From NCBI RefSeq assembly GCF_013277415.1, contig NZ_VMMX01000005.1, forward strand, positions 139,381 through 203,380: 64,000 bases of DNA. Reading direction: 5' to 3'. Within the stretch, counting starts at the first letter, position 1; every line of letters begins with the position of its first letter. The position numbers and the translations under genes are program-made. The notes beneath the pieces are model-generated. The model worked only from the letters and a program-made list of their open reading frames with translations. It had not been told where the DNA came from and did no database searches. This DNA comes from Streptococcus sp. 68 (GTDB taxonomy: Bacteria > Bacillota > Bacilli > Lactobacillales > Streptococcaceae). Below are positions 39,440-49,281 of this stretch, piece after piece.

Positions 39440-40357
39440 TTAGAGGAAGCGCTCCTTGGTTTCGCGAATCAAGGCTGCAGCTGCTTCTACAACTGGACGA
39501 TCTTCTTCCGTTACTGGCGTCAATGGTGAACGTACAGAACCAATATTCAAGCCTTCATTGATCTTCAAGACTTCTTTAATGACACCATACATATTACCAT
39601 GTGCAGCAGTCAATTTACCAATGATAGCGTTGATAGCATACTGCAATTCACGCGCTGTTTCCAAATCTTTATCTGCAATCAACTGATTGAGTTTCAAGAA
39701 TAGTTCTGGCATAGCACCATATGTACCACCGATACCAGCTTTGGCACCCATGAGGCGACCACCTAGGAACTGTTCATCTGGACCGTTAAAGACGATATGG
39801 TCTTCCCCACCAAGGCTTACAAAGGTTTGGATATCTTGAACTGGCATTGAAGAGTTCTTCACACCGATAACACGAGGATTCTTCAACATTTCTGTGTAAA
39901 GGCTTGGAGTCAAAGCAACCCCTGCCAATTGAGGAATGTTGTAAATCACGTAGTCTGTGTTTGGAGCTGCAGAACTGATATCGTTCCAATATTTAGCAAC
40001 TGAGTATTCTGGCAAGCGGAAATAAATCGGCGGAATCGTTGCAATGGCATCTACACCCAAGCTTTCTGCGTGGCGAGCCAGTTCCATACTATCTTTAGTA
40101 TTGTTGCAGGCAACATGAGCAATGATGGTCAATTTACCTTTGGCAACTGCCATGACTTCTTCCAAAATTAACTTGCGGTCTTCAACGCTTTGGTAGATAC
40201 ATTCACCAGAAGAACCATTGACGTAAAGACCTTGAACACCTTTATCAATGAAGTATTGAACCAAGGCACGTGTGCGCTCTGGGCTTACTTCTCCTTGATC
40301 ATCATAACATGCGTAGAAGGCCGGAATGACACCTTCGTATTTTTTTAAATCTGACAT
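39440..40357 (-). CDS. nanA: N-acetylneuraminate lyase (DHDPS family)
   Basis: This 305-residue class I aldolase splits sialic acid into ManNAc and pyruvate. The Schiff-base Lys is in PRVIGVKNSS (about 165), the catalytic Tyr in DYVIYNIPQLAG (about 137), and the carboxylate-binding motif is GSSGE near residue 48. The ATG giving MSDLKKYEGVIPAFY is preceded by AGGAGAAAA; a longer frame would run through the promoter. Note that nanA is used for the sialidase in pneumococci, whereas this is the lyase. A strong promoter lies 58 bp upstream. Confidence 0.9.
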   Translation of the reverse strand: MSDLKKYEGVIPAFYACYDDQGEVSPERTRALVQYFIDKGVQGLYVNGSSGECIYQSVEDRKLILEEVMAVAKGKLTIIAHVACNNTKDSMELARHAESLGVDAIATIPPIYFRLPEYSVAKYWNDISSAAPNTDYVIYNIPQLAGVALTPSLYTEMLKNPRVIGVKNSSMPVQDIQTFVSLGGEDHIVFNGPDEQFLGGRLMGAKAGIGGTYGAMPELFLKLNQLIADKDLETARELQYAINAIIGKLTAAHGNMYGVIKEVLKINEGLNIGSVRSPLTPVTEEDRPVVEAAAALIRETKERFL

Positions 40358-40414
40358 AGATTTTCTCCTATTATTTCTATTTTCTGCTAAAGCAGATTCT
40401 TTCTTTACTTCTTT

Positions 40415-40443
40415 AGTATACACTTTACCAAAAAGGCTTTCAA
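40415..40443 (-). promoter_or_regulatory. Promoter of the lyase-nanK unit
   Basis: On the minus strand TTGAAA and TATACT are separated by exactly 17 bp, with TG two bases ahead of the -10 box. The lyase and nanK can thus be transcribed apart from the upstream transporter genes. Confidence 0.7.
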
Positions 40444-40530
40444 TATCTTATAGACACTTAGATTTTAGTTTCTCGCTTATAGAATAGCGTTTGGAGCGTT
40501 TGAAAGTAGTTTCAGAAATAATTGCACCCC

Positions 40531-41175
40531 TTACTCATACTTAGCAAATAGCTTTTCCATCACTCCCACTTGTAAAAAAGCAAGAAATCCAAAACCAAAG
40601 AGAATAAAAGCTGATCCTCCCAATAGAAGGGTAAAGGCTGATAGATATAGAATCATCAAAATCAAAAAGATAATTGCAATCATCAAGATAAACCAAGGAG
40701 CGTTAAAACTAGCCAACATCAATCCTTTTTGAAGAATTTCTTTCCAAGATAGGTCATAGCGCGCAGCGATAGGATAGCTAGCCAACATCACAATGGTAAG
40801 GAAAATCAGAATACCTAGACAAATAGCTTTAACCAATTGGAAGGGCAAAGCTGTTTGACCCCAGAAAAGATAGAGATCTGAAAGGGTTAGAAATACAATT
40901 CCTAATTCTAACATCCCCAACTGAAAACCTAGGTTCAAATTTTGCCTGAAAACTCTTAGATAGGTTCTAAAAACTGGAACACGTCTGCTCTTCTTAACTT
41001 CGAACATGGTCTCGTAGAGGCTGATTTTAGCCACTCCAATCGTTACGATTGGCAAACAAGTTACTACAAAGAGAAGATTGACTGTTACAATATCTAAAAC
41101 CTTCTCACTAATTCGCATGAGAAAATTATCTGTATCAAATGCAGCCTTGATGAGACTTCTTCCTTTTTGTGACAT
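40531..41175 (-). CDS. DUF624 (YesL-type) membrane protein
   Basis: This 214-residue protein has about five membrane helices and the family segment SEKVLDIVTVNLLFVVTCLPIVTIGVAKISLYE near its N-terminus. DUF624 proteins lie beside sugar ABC importers in many Firmicutes; their role is unknown, possibly as an accessory transport component. It lies between the lyase gene and yhcH, fitting membership of the sialic-acid group. Confidence 0.8.
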   Translation of the reverse strand: MSQKGRSLIKAAFDTDNFLMRISEKVLDIVTVNLLFVVTCLPIVTIGVAKISLYETMFEVKKSRRVPVFRTYLRVFRQNLNLGFQLGMLELGIVFLTLSDLYLFWGQTALPFQLVKAICLGILIFLTIVMLASYPIAARYDLSWKEILQKGLMLASFNAPWFILMIAIIFLILMILYLSAFTLLLGGSAFILFGFGFLAFLQVGVMEKLFAKYE

Positions 41176-41309
41176 GTTTGCTCCCCCTATAATTTAATTT
41201 ATATCACTTGCTAAATCATTCCGATTTATCAATTGATAAGATTCAACTCTTAAACTCAATTTTCAAAAGTGCTTAGTAAGATAGTCATCAGCTATCTCTG
41301 CTGATCATT

Positions 41310-41762
41310 CTAATCAATTAAAATTTTAAACAAATACTTGCGAACTTGATCTTCCATACCTGCATAACCATTTGGTTGATGTGGCTCTCCTGGGAAGAAA
41401 ATCGCAAAATTGTGATAACCCAACAAGAGTGGGTAGTGTTCATGACAATGGACAAAACCAATGTCACTTGCTTCGTCAAATGCTACTGCCTCGTCTTTGA
41501 TACGTGAACCGTAGCTCGAATATTCATGCCCTTCTACCAACAAATGCAAGTCTGCATAGTTCTTGTGATGTTCAAACTGGTCATTTTCAGCTTTATTTAG
41601 GACATTTTCTTGAACAACTAGAAAGACCTTATCACCATCAATATCATATTTTCCTAACTCGAATGAATCTTTACGATGTTCATAAAGATAATCAATTGCC
41701 TTGTCAAGATTGGGATGAATCCCTTTATAGAAGCTAATATTTTTCAAATCGTCAAAAATCAT
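41310..41762 (-). CDS. YhcH/YjgK/YiaL-family protein (first copy)
   Basis: This 150-residue cupin-like protein belongs to a family common in sialic-acid operons. It has conserved His residues in KNYADLHLLVEG and HCHEHYPLLL and the FPGEPHQPN segment, consistent with a metal site. The family is proposed to help interconvert sialic acid forms or ManNAc; direct evidence is limited. A second member about 9 kb away has moderate similarity. Confidence 0.85.
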   Translation of the reverse strand: MIFDDLKNISFYKGIHPNLDKAIDYLYEHRKDSFELGKYDIDGDKVFLVVQENVLNKAENDQFEHHKNYADLHLLVEGHEYSSYGSRIKDEAVAFDEASDIGFVHCHEHYPLLLGYHNFAIFFPGEPHQPNGYAGMEDQVRKYLFKILID

Positions 41763-41805
41763 TATTTTCTCCTTTAAAAATCGTCATTAAGCGATTAAAA
41801 CTAAC

Positions 41806-41840
41806 ACCTCCAACAGTGTCATTTACTGTCGGAGGCTTTT
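41806..41840 (-). terminator. Terminator-like hairpin after the satC permease
   Basis: CCTCCAACAGT and ACTGTCGGAGG pair over 11 bp with one G-T. T-rich sequence follows on the minus strand only loosely, so yhcH may be reached by partial read-through. Confidence 0.6.
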
Positions 41841-41887
41841 AGATAGTGCTAGCAATAGCCAATTGATACTGTAAAAGAAATCGTTTC

Positions 41888-42727
41888 TTATCCTTTGACC
41901 GCTCCCATAGTAATCCCTTGTGTGAAGGATTTTTGGAAGACAAGGAAGACTGTTACGATTGGCACAGCAGCAAGGGCAGCTCCTGCCATAATCAAACCAT
42001 AGTTGGTTGCCATTTCAGCCTGCATGGTCGCAACCCCAAGTGAGATGGTCAAATTGTTACGTGAAGTCAACATAACCAACTGCATGAAGTAGTCGTTCCA
42101 AGTATTGATGAAGGTAAAGATTGCAAGAGCCGCAAACCCTGGTTTTACAATTGGGAAGGCTACGCTCCAGAAAGTACGAATCTCACCACAACCATCGATT
42201 TTAGCTGATTCAAGCAACTCTGTTGGGATGTTTTCGCTAAATTGTTTCATGAGGAAGACACCAAATGGCCATCCAATCAAAGGCAAGATAACTGCCCAAA
42301 GAGTGTCATGAATTCCCATGAAGTTGACGATACGTACCAATGGTACAAGGACAACTTGTTTTGGAAGAGCCATAGCAGCAATAAAGATTGCAAAGAGGAT
42401 ACGTTGACCATAGAAACGTTTTTTAGCCAATACATAACCTGCTAGAGATGAAGTTGCACAGACTAAGAACATAGTTACCAATGAGATAAATACTGAGTTC
42501 CACATCCATTGCATAGCAGGGTTTTGCACCATGAGTTGTTGGAAGTTTTCCATGGTTGGCATTTTAGGGAACCACTGAGGAGGAATAACGATTGTATCAG
42601 GTTGTGATTTAAATGCCCCTGTCAAAATCCAGTAGAATGGAAAGATGAACAGCACAGTCAACAAGAGCAAAATGATTGTTGAAATAACAGTAAAGGCTGT
42701 TAATGGTTTTTTTTCTGTAGATTGCAT
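41888..42727 (-). CDS. satC: Sialic-acid ABC transporter permease (MalG type)
   Basis: This 279-residue inner-membrane permease has six helices and the MalG-type EAA loop (ELLESAKIDGCGEIRTFWSVAFPIVKPGFAAL near residues 180-210) that contacts the ATPase. It pairs with the permease encoded 15 bp upstream. No ATPase gene is present, so a shared MsmK-type ATPase encoded elsewhere is expected, as in pneumococci. It ends with a terminator-like hairpin. Confidence 0.88.
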   Translation of the reverse strand: MQSTEKKPLTAFTVISTIILLLLTVLFIFPFYWILTGAFKSQPDTIVIPPQWFPKMPTMENFQQLMVQNPAMQWMWNSVFISLVTMFLVCATSSLAGYVLAKKRFYGQRILFAIFIAAMALPKQVVLVPLVRIVNFMGIHDTLWAVILPLIGWPFGVFLMKQFSENIPTELLESAKIDGCGEIRTFWSVAFPIVKPGFAALAIFTFINTWNDYFMQLVMLTSRNNLTISLGVATMQAEMATNYGLIMAGAALAAVPIVTVFLVFQKSFTQGITMGAVKG

Positions 42728-42742
42728 AGCTGTCTCCTTTCT

Positions 42743-43639
42743 TTAGTATTCTACGTCGTTTCCGAGTACTTTAAATTGAACAAAACTTACGATAGCAATC
42801 ATGACTGCCAAGAAGACACCGATGGTGTTGGCATAGCCATACTCTGTCAATTGGAAGGCTTTTTCGTAAAGGTAATACATAAGTGTACTTGTTGAGTAGT
42901 TTGGACCACCAGATGTCAAAAGCTGAATCAAGGCAAAACACTGGAATGAGTTAATTGTTGTAATGATTGCAATATAAAGAGTTGTTGGAAGAAGGCTTGG
43001 CCATTTAATCTTCCAGAAGACTTGAAACTCAGTTGCACCGTCGACACGCGCCGCTTCAACCAATGAATTGTCAATATTCCCCATAGCAGCGATATAAAGG
43101 ATAATCGGCTGACCAACTGAAGTTGTCAAAAGGATAATCATAATCGCCATCAAAGCCCAGTGTTTGTCTCCCAGCCAAGAAATGTTCTGGCTGATGATAT
43201 GACTTGACTTAAGGACAAAGTTTAGAATCCCTGATAGTGGGTCATAGATCCATTTCCATACAACTGTTACGGCAACACTACCTGTTACAACAGGAAGGAA
43301 GAAGACGAAACGGTAGAAAGATCTGGCAATGGCATTTTGATGATAGGTCTGCGATGCTACAAAGAGCGAGAATAGAACAACAACTGGTACAGATCCAATA
43401 ACCAGGATAACCGTGTTGATCAAAGACTTCATAAAGACAGGGTCTTTAAACATACGGATATAGTTGTTTAAGCCTACAAACTCAAAGTTTGTCATAGAGT
43501 AATTAAAGAAACTTGTAATGAATCCCATAATCATAGGAGCCAATACAAAGATGACAAAGAAGAATAATACTGGTGCTAGGAAAGCGTAGGAAATCACTGT
43601 TTCCCGCATACGAATTTTATTGACTTTCACAGTCGGCAC
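42743..43639 (-). CDS. satB: Sialic-acid ABC transporter permease (MalF type)
   Basis: This 298-residue permease has about six membrane helices and the EAA motif EAARVDGATEFQVFWKIKWPSLLPTT near residue 200. It forms the translocation pore with the neighbouring permease and receives substrate from the lipoprotein encoded upstream. A terminator-like hairpin in the 190-bp gap before it should lower permease mRNA relative to the lipoprotein. Assignment to sialic acid rests on locus context and similarity to the pneumococcal sat genes. Confidence 0.88.
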   Translation of the reverse strand: MPTVKVNKIRMRETVISYAFLAPVLFFFVIFVLAPMIMGFITSFFNYSMTNFEFVGLNNYIRMFKDPVFMKSLINTVILVIGSVPVVVLFSLFVASQTYHQNAIARSFYRFVFFLPVVTGSVAVTVVWKWIYDPLSGILNFVLKSSHIISQNISWLGDKHWALMAIMIILLTTSVGQPIILYIAAMGNIDNSLVEAARVDGATEFQVFWKIKWPSLLPTTLYIAIITTINSFQCFALIQLLTSGGPNYSTSTLMYYLYEKAFQLTEYGYANTIGVFLAVMIAIVSFVQFKVLGNDVEY

Positions 43640-43764
43640 CTCTCTTTCACAAATAGAATATTTTGGATTTTCTTGAACTGTTTTAAAATCAAAATGAAAT
43701 TTTTTAAGATTAGCTTATGTAAGAACTTCATTTTAATTTCGTGACAGTTCCTTACATTTCAAAT

Positions 43765-43812
43765 AAAATCCTCCCTTTTCTTACATAGGCTATGCACAGG
43801 GAAAAGGGAGGA
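43765..43812 (-). terminator. Partial terminator between satA and satB
   Basis: TCCTCCCTTTTC and GAAAAGGGAGGA form a perfect 12-bp stem with an 20-base loop, followed on the minus strand by TTTTATTT. It is placed to give more binding protein than permease. Confidence 0.75.
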
Positions 43813-43830
43813 GTCAATCTGATTTAGTGC

Positions 43831-45207
<1,377 letters not shown>

Positions 45208-45273
45208 TTATTTCTTGTATGCGATTTCATTCCATCCTACTCATCCACCACTCTCCTCTGTTTTAAGATTGTG

Positions 45274-45972
45274 TTATTTGAGACCAGCAACAAAGCGTTC
45301 TGTAATCTCTTTTGGTCTAGTAATAGCGCCACCAACAACGATACCTCGCACTCCATATTCAAGGATTTGTTTGGCTTGTTCTGGTGTATGAATTTTCCCT
45401 TCTGCAATGACATCTACACCGGCATCGCAGAGTTTTTTGATGAGTTCAAAATCTGGGCCGTCTACTTTTGGACTGTAGGATGTGTAGCCTGATAAGGTTG
45501 TTCCGACAAAGTCAATTCCTGCTTCGACCGCTGCCAATCCTTCTTCAAAAGTACTGGTGTCTGCCATCAAGAGCTGTTTAGGATATTTCTCCTTAACCTG
45601 ACGAATGAACTCTTGAATTTCCAAGCCATCGTATCGTTCACGCTTGGTACAATCCAGAGCAATCACCTCGATGTCCAGTTCTGCCAATTCATCAACTTCT
45701 TTCATTGTAGCCGTGATGAAGGGTTCTTGTGGCGGATAATCTCGTTTGATTATTCCAATAATCGGAAGTTTGGTGACTTCCTTGATTTCCTTGATATCGC
45801 GAACACTATTGGCTCGGATACCGACTGCTCCACCTTGCTCAGCCGCTTTGACCAGCAAGGGAATCACCCCTCCCGCTTCTGTATAAAGCGGTTCATGAGG
45901 AAGAGCCTGACAAGAAACGATGATTCCATCTTTGATTTGCTCAATCAAGGCTTCTTTGCTAATATGTGGCAT
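45274..45972 (-). CDS. nanE: N-acetylmannosamine-6-phosphate 2-epimerase
   Basis: This 232-residue TIM-barrel enzyme converts ManNAc-6-P into GlcNAc-6-P, linking sialic-acid breakdown to amino-sugar metabolism. It has the conserved [16 protein letters not shown] segment, the catalytic Lys in [10 protein letters not shown] (about 130) and the phosphate-binding [15 protein letters not shown] near the C-terminus. It is the first gene after a strong CcpA-type promoter and probably heads a unit with satABC. Confidence 0.95.
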   Translation of the reverse strand: MPHISKEALIEQIKDGIIVSCQALPHEPLYTEAGGVIPLLVKAAEQGGAVGIRANSVRDIKEIKEVTKLPIIGIIKRDYPPQEPFITATMKEVDELAELDIEVIALDCTKRERYDGLEIQEFIRQVKEKYPKQLLMADTSTFEEGLAAVEAGIDFVGTTLSGYTSYSPKVDGPDFELIKKLCDAGVDVIAEGKIHTPEQAKQILEYGVRGIVVGGAITRPKEITERFVAGLK

Positions 45973-46013
45973 CCTCTTACCTCCTTTTCCTTTTTCTTTG
46001 TTTCTATAAGATT

Positions 46014-46042
46014 ATTATACCTTAAAAATAAAACGCTTTCAA
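46014..46042 (-). promoter_or_regulatory. nanE promoter with CcpA cre-like site
   Basis: On the minus strand TTGAAA and TATAAT are separated by 17 bp. TGAAAGCGTTTTAT at 46028-46041 matches the cre pattern around its central CG and overlaps the -35 box, so glucose repression through CcpA is expected. Confidence 0.8.
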
Positions 46043-46092
46043 GAGTTTGTAGTACAATAGATTTCAGTTTCAAAAACTAGCCAAGTCAAACA

Positions 46093-46120
46093 GCTCCTCT
46101 AAAAGTACTTTCAGAGGAGC
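46093..46120 (-). terminator. Hairpin after the oxidoreductase gene
   Basis: GCTCCTCT and AGAGGAGC, extended by AAAGTACTTT in the loop region, form a long stem between the oxidoreductase and the nanE promoter. The T-run is weak. Confidence 0.6.
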
Positions 46121-46151
46121 AAGTCGACCTATAATAGGAGAATACCAAAAT

Positions 46152-47255
46152 TTAGTTTACAATTTCTGACAATTTTACTTTGCGATCTTCAAATATAGAT
46201 TGGGTACAAGCATCTGCAGTAGCAATTGCTTCTAGAGCAGCTTCACCAGTCAATAGTTTTGCAAATTCTTCTGATACTGGAGCTCCTTGCATAATCTCAT
46301 GCAGATATCGCATTTCTTTGTCAATCACAGATGATAACCATAATGGAGTACGTTTACCTGGTTTACCATAAGCAATTGCTCCGTCCATCTCTGTACTATG
46401 ATAGATACGAGTACGATCATCATCTTCTTCTTGCGATTCATGAATCAAGAAATAGCTTTCTTGCCCATCTAGCTTAAGAGTTCCTTTACAGTTGAATAAG
46501 TCTAGGCGGATAGCGCCTTTCGTTCCTTGGATTAAGACATAATGTTCACCCCAACGATAAGCTGACCCCCATTCTAACAAGGCAAAACGCTTATTAGAAA
46601 ATTCCATATTGACAAAAATCATATCATCTTCATCACCGAAATGTTCACCTTCATGGGCTACATTTCCACCCGTCATGGTTACAGTTTCAGGCATGCCACC
46701 CATAAGGAATTGGACACAATCCAATTCATGAATATGGTGATACAAGTGACCACCTGATTTTTCACGAATTTTTTTCCATGATACTGACGGCTGTTGTTCT
46801 TCCCAACCATTACGAGCTGTGTGACAATATAGAACGTCTCCGATAACTCCTTGATTAATTAGTTCTTTTGCATGATGGACACCATTGAAGAAGTTCATAA
46901 TATGTCCTGCCATAAAGGTTACATTGTTTTCTTTACATGCATCTACCATCTCGCGACAATCTTGATAAGAAAGCGCAATTGGTTTTTCACAGAAAACATT
47001 TTTACCATGTTGTGCAGCCTTAATAACCGGTTCCTTATGAAGATTATTTGGAGTTGCGACGATAACACAATCTACTTCATCGCTAGAAACCAACTCATCT
47101 AGGGAACTTGCTACTTTTGCTCCCAATTCTTCTGCAATCGCCTCTGCATTATCTGGGTCATAGAGAAGAGTAATCTCTGCTCCATCATTCTTTTGCATAT
47201 AGCGAGCCAATTCAGCTCCAAAATACCCTGTTCCAACAACACCGTATTTAACCAT
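46152..47255 (-). CDS. Gfo/Idh/MocA-family oxidoreductase
   Basis: This 367-residue NAD(P)-dependent enzyme has the Rossmann motif GVVGTGYFGAEL at the N-terminus and the catalytic-type segment CEKPIALSYQDCREM near residue 90, with a His in HIHELDCVQFLMGG near 180. Homologues in sialic-acid loci interconvert sialic-acid derivatives such as 2,7-anhydro-Neu5Ac and Neu5Ac; that role is known for some members and only inferred here. It belongs to the transporter unit upstream, with a BOX element in the gap. Confidence 0.85.
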   Translation of the reverse strand: MVKYGVVGTGYFGAELARYMQKNDGAEITLLYDPDNAEAIAEELGAKVASSLDELVSSDEVDCVIVATPNNLHKEPVIKAAQHGKNVFCEKPIALSYQDCREMVDACKENNVTFMAGHIMNFFNGVHHAKELINQGVIGDVLYCHTARNGWEEQQPSVSWKKIREKSGGHLYHHIHELDCVQFLMGGMPETVTMTGGNVAHEGEHFGDEDDMIFVNMEFSNKRFALLEWGSAYRWGEHYVLIQGTKGAIRLDLFNCKGTLKLDGQESYFLIHESQEEDDDRTRIYHSTEMDGAIAYGKPGKRTPLWLSSVIDKEMRYLHEIMQGAPVSEEFAKLLTGEAALEAIATADACTQSIFEDRKVKLSEIVN

Positions 47256-47284
47256 GTTTTTTCTCCTTTATTATTGAATAAACT

Positions 47285-47488
47285 TTCTAATTTTAACTTA
47301 TACTTCTCTTCAAACCGCGTCAACGTCGCCTTGCTGTGCGTATGGTTACTGACTTCGTCAGTTTCATCTACAACCTCAAAAACGTGTTTTGAGCTGACTT
47401 CGTCGGTTTTATCTGCAACCTCAAAGCTGTACTTTGAGCAGCCTGCGGCTAGTTTCCTAGTTTGCTCTTTGATTTTCATTGAGTATTA
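47285..47488 (-). repeat. BOX element (boxA-boxB-boxC type)
   Basis: Pneumococcal BOX modules are recognisable: an A-like part near 47300-47345 (CTCTTCAAACCGCGTCAACG), a B part around GGTTACTGACTTCGTCAG, a second B-like unit around GAGCTGACTTCGTCGG, and a C part CTGCGGCTAGTTTCCTAGTT ending in CATTGAGTATT at about 47488. BOX elements are small non-autonomous repeats that form stable RNA hairpins. This one lies between a permease and the oxidoreductase. Confidence 0.9.
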
Positions 47489-48319
47489 CTTCACAGATCC
47501 TTCTGATAATCCACTTGCAATTTTATTTTGGATGATAGAGAAGAAAATGATTGATGGAAGAACTACAATAACAGATGCTGCCATCATATCTCCCCAGTCT
47601 AAGATTTCTGAACCATTAAGTGATCGAAGGGCTACTGCTACTGTCATCTTTCCTGTATTGTTAATCAAAATCAAGGCATACAAGAATTCATTCCAAGCAT
47701 TGATAAATGTATAAATAGCTGTTGCTACAATACCTGGTGCTACAATCGGTAGCACAACTTTATAAAACGTAACAAATTTATTCGCACCATCAATTCGAGC
47801 TGCTTCTTCAATTCCAATTGGAACTGTTTGGAAAAATCCAACTAAAAGCCAAACCGCATATGGAACACTAAAAGATAGATAAACCATCATTAAGCCAAAT
47901 AAACTATTTGTTAATCCAACTTTAGCAATGGCAATTGAATAGGGAATTGCTAACAAAATTGGTGGGAAAATGTAGGTAATGACGAGTAGTCTTGACATGA
48001 TTGCTCCCAATTTAGGGAAGAATCGAACAATACCATAGGCTGCCATAGCAGAAATAATAATCGCAATAACAGTTGTAGCTAAGGCAATGATTAAACTGTT
48101 TCGAATGTTATCAATAAAGTGCAAATCGTTGATAACATGAGTAAAATAATCTAATGTAAACTGTTCAGGCCAAAATCGTGTTGGATACTGAGTTAATTCC
48201 CCTTTCCCCTTGACAGAAGATATGATAATCCATACCAATGGGAAAATTGCAACAATGGTCGCACCAATCAAGAGTACATGTGAGAGAATATCTAAATAAA
48301 TACCGGATTTCTTCTTCAT
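47486..48319 (-). CDS. ABC sugar transporter permease, second importer (MalG type)
   Basis: This 277-residue permease has six helices and the EAA loop EEAARIDGANKFVTFYKVVLPIVAPGI near residue 180. It works with the permease overlapping its start by one base and with the lipoprotein encoded further upstream. In pneumococci the corresponding genes lie next to the sialidase nanB; here that sialidase is missing. The substrate is probably a sialic acid or related amino sugar. The BOX element begins at its stop codon. Confidence 0.87.
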   Translation of the reverse strand: MKKKSGIYLDILSHVLLIGATIVAIFPLVWIIISSVKGKGELTQYPTRFWPEQFTLDYFTHVINDLHFIDNIRNSLIIALATTVIAIIISAMAAYGIVRFFPKLGAIMSRLLVITYIFPPILLAIPYSIAIAKVGLTNSLFGLMMVYLSFSVPYAVWLLVGFFQTVPIGIEEAARIDGANKFVTFYKVVLPIVAPGIVATAIYTFINAWNEFLYALILINNTGKMTVAVALRSLNGSEILDWGDMMAASVIVVLPSIIFFSIIQNKIASGLSEGSVK

Positions 48320-49203
48320 TATTTTCTACCCTCCTTTTCCCACTTACTGATGATAGCAAAGTAGATAAAGCAAATCGCCACCAAGAAGATAAAGAGCAAT
48401 ACCGTAACTGCTGAAGCACGACCCAACAATTTAGTTCCCCAACCTAGGTTGTAAGCAAAAATTGGAAGCGTCGTTGTAGCATTGGCTGGTCCACCACCAG
48501 TAATGAGGTAGATAATGTCAAAGTTGTTAAAGATCCATACAGTTCTCAAAACAACTAGAAGCCCTACAACCACTTTAATATGTGGAAAGACGATAAATTT
48601 GAACACTTGCCAACTTGAAGCACCATCTATCTTAGCAGCCTCAAATTGTTCTTCGGGTACTGTTTGCAAAGCTGAAAGTACATTAACCATAATCATCGGT
48701 GCTCCAAACCAAATGTTGATAAACACCAAACATAGGAAGGCCCATGTACTATCTGTCAAAAATGCAGGTGTATGTTCCATTAAACCTAATTTTACGATTA
48801 GATTAGGTAAGTAGCCATAAACCCCGTTTAGAATCCACTGCCAAGAAAAGGCAATAACGATTGTAGGAAATGCCCAAGGAACAATCAATAAGGTTCTATA
48901 TAATTTCTTAAAGTGGCGTACTCTGTGAAGAGCTAAAGCCAATACAAACCCTACTAAAACTTGACCAACTAATGAGAAAATGGTCCACTTAATTGAATTA
49001 AAGAACGCATTAAAGAAGTTGGGATCTGATAGCACAGCTTTATAGTTAGCTAAACCAACAAATTTATAATTAGGCATAATCAAATGCTTATTGGTAAAGC
49101 TATAAAAAATACTCGAGAAAAACGGATAAACAAAGAGTAATCCTACGATAATCATAGCTGGCAAAACAAATATCCAGCGAGTTAAATTACGTTCTTTAAC
49201 CAT
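48319..49203 (-). CDS. ABC sugar transporter permease, second importer (MalF type)
   Basis: This 294-residue permease starts MVKERNLTRWIFVLPAMIIV, has about six helices and carries the EAA loop EEQFEAAKIDGASSWQVFKFIVFPHIKVVV near residue 190. It overlaps the next permease by one base, indicating coupling. No ATPase gene is in the unit, so it must share one with other sugar importers. Its lipoprotein gene lies 78 bp upstream. Confidence 0.87.
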   Translation of the reverse strand: MVKERNLTRWIFVLPAMIIVGLLFVYPFFSSIFYSFTNKHLIMPNYKFVGLANYKAVLSDPNFFNAFFNSIKWTIFSLVGQVLVGFVLALALHRVRHFKKLYRTLLIVPWAFPTIVIAFSWQWILNGVYGYLPNLIVKLGLMEHTPAFLTDSTWAFLCLVFINIWFGAPMIMVNVLSALQTVPEEQFEAAKIDGASSWQVFKFIVFPHIKVVVGLLVVLRTVWIFNNFDIIYLITGGGPANATTTLPIFAYNLGWGTKLLGRASAVTVLLFIFLVAICFIYFAIISKWEKEGRK

Positions 49204-49281
49204 TCTCCTTCTCCCTTCTTTTACAAGATTGGGCTAGGGCTTTTCAGCTCACTAGCCCACCTATTTTCTAGTCTTTTACAT

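Noticed and set aside
39440-40357. 4-hydroxy-tetrahydrodipicolinate synthase (dapA)
   Set aside because: Same fold, but the GSSGE motif and the position beside nanK, nanE and YhcH favour N-acetylneuraminate lyase.
47111-47479. 122-codon minus-strand frame across the BOX element
   Set aside because: It consists of BOX repeat sequence followed by an out-of-frame reading of the oxidoreductase start; no own signals.
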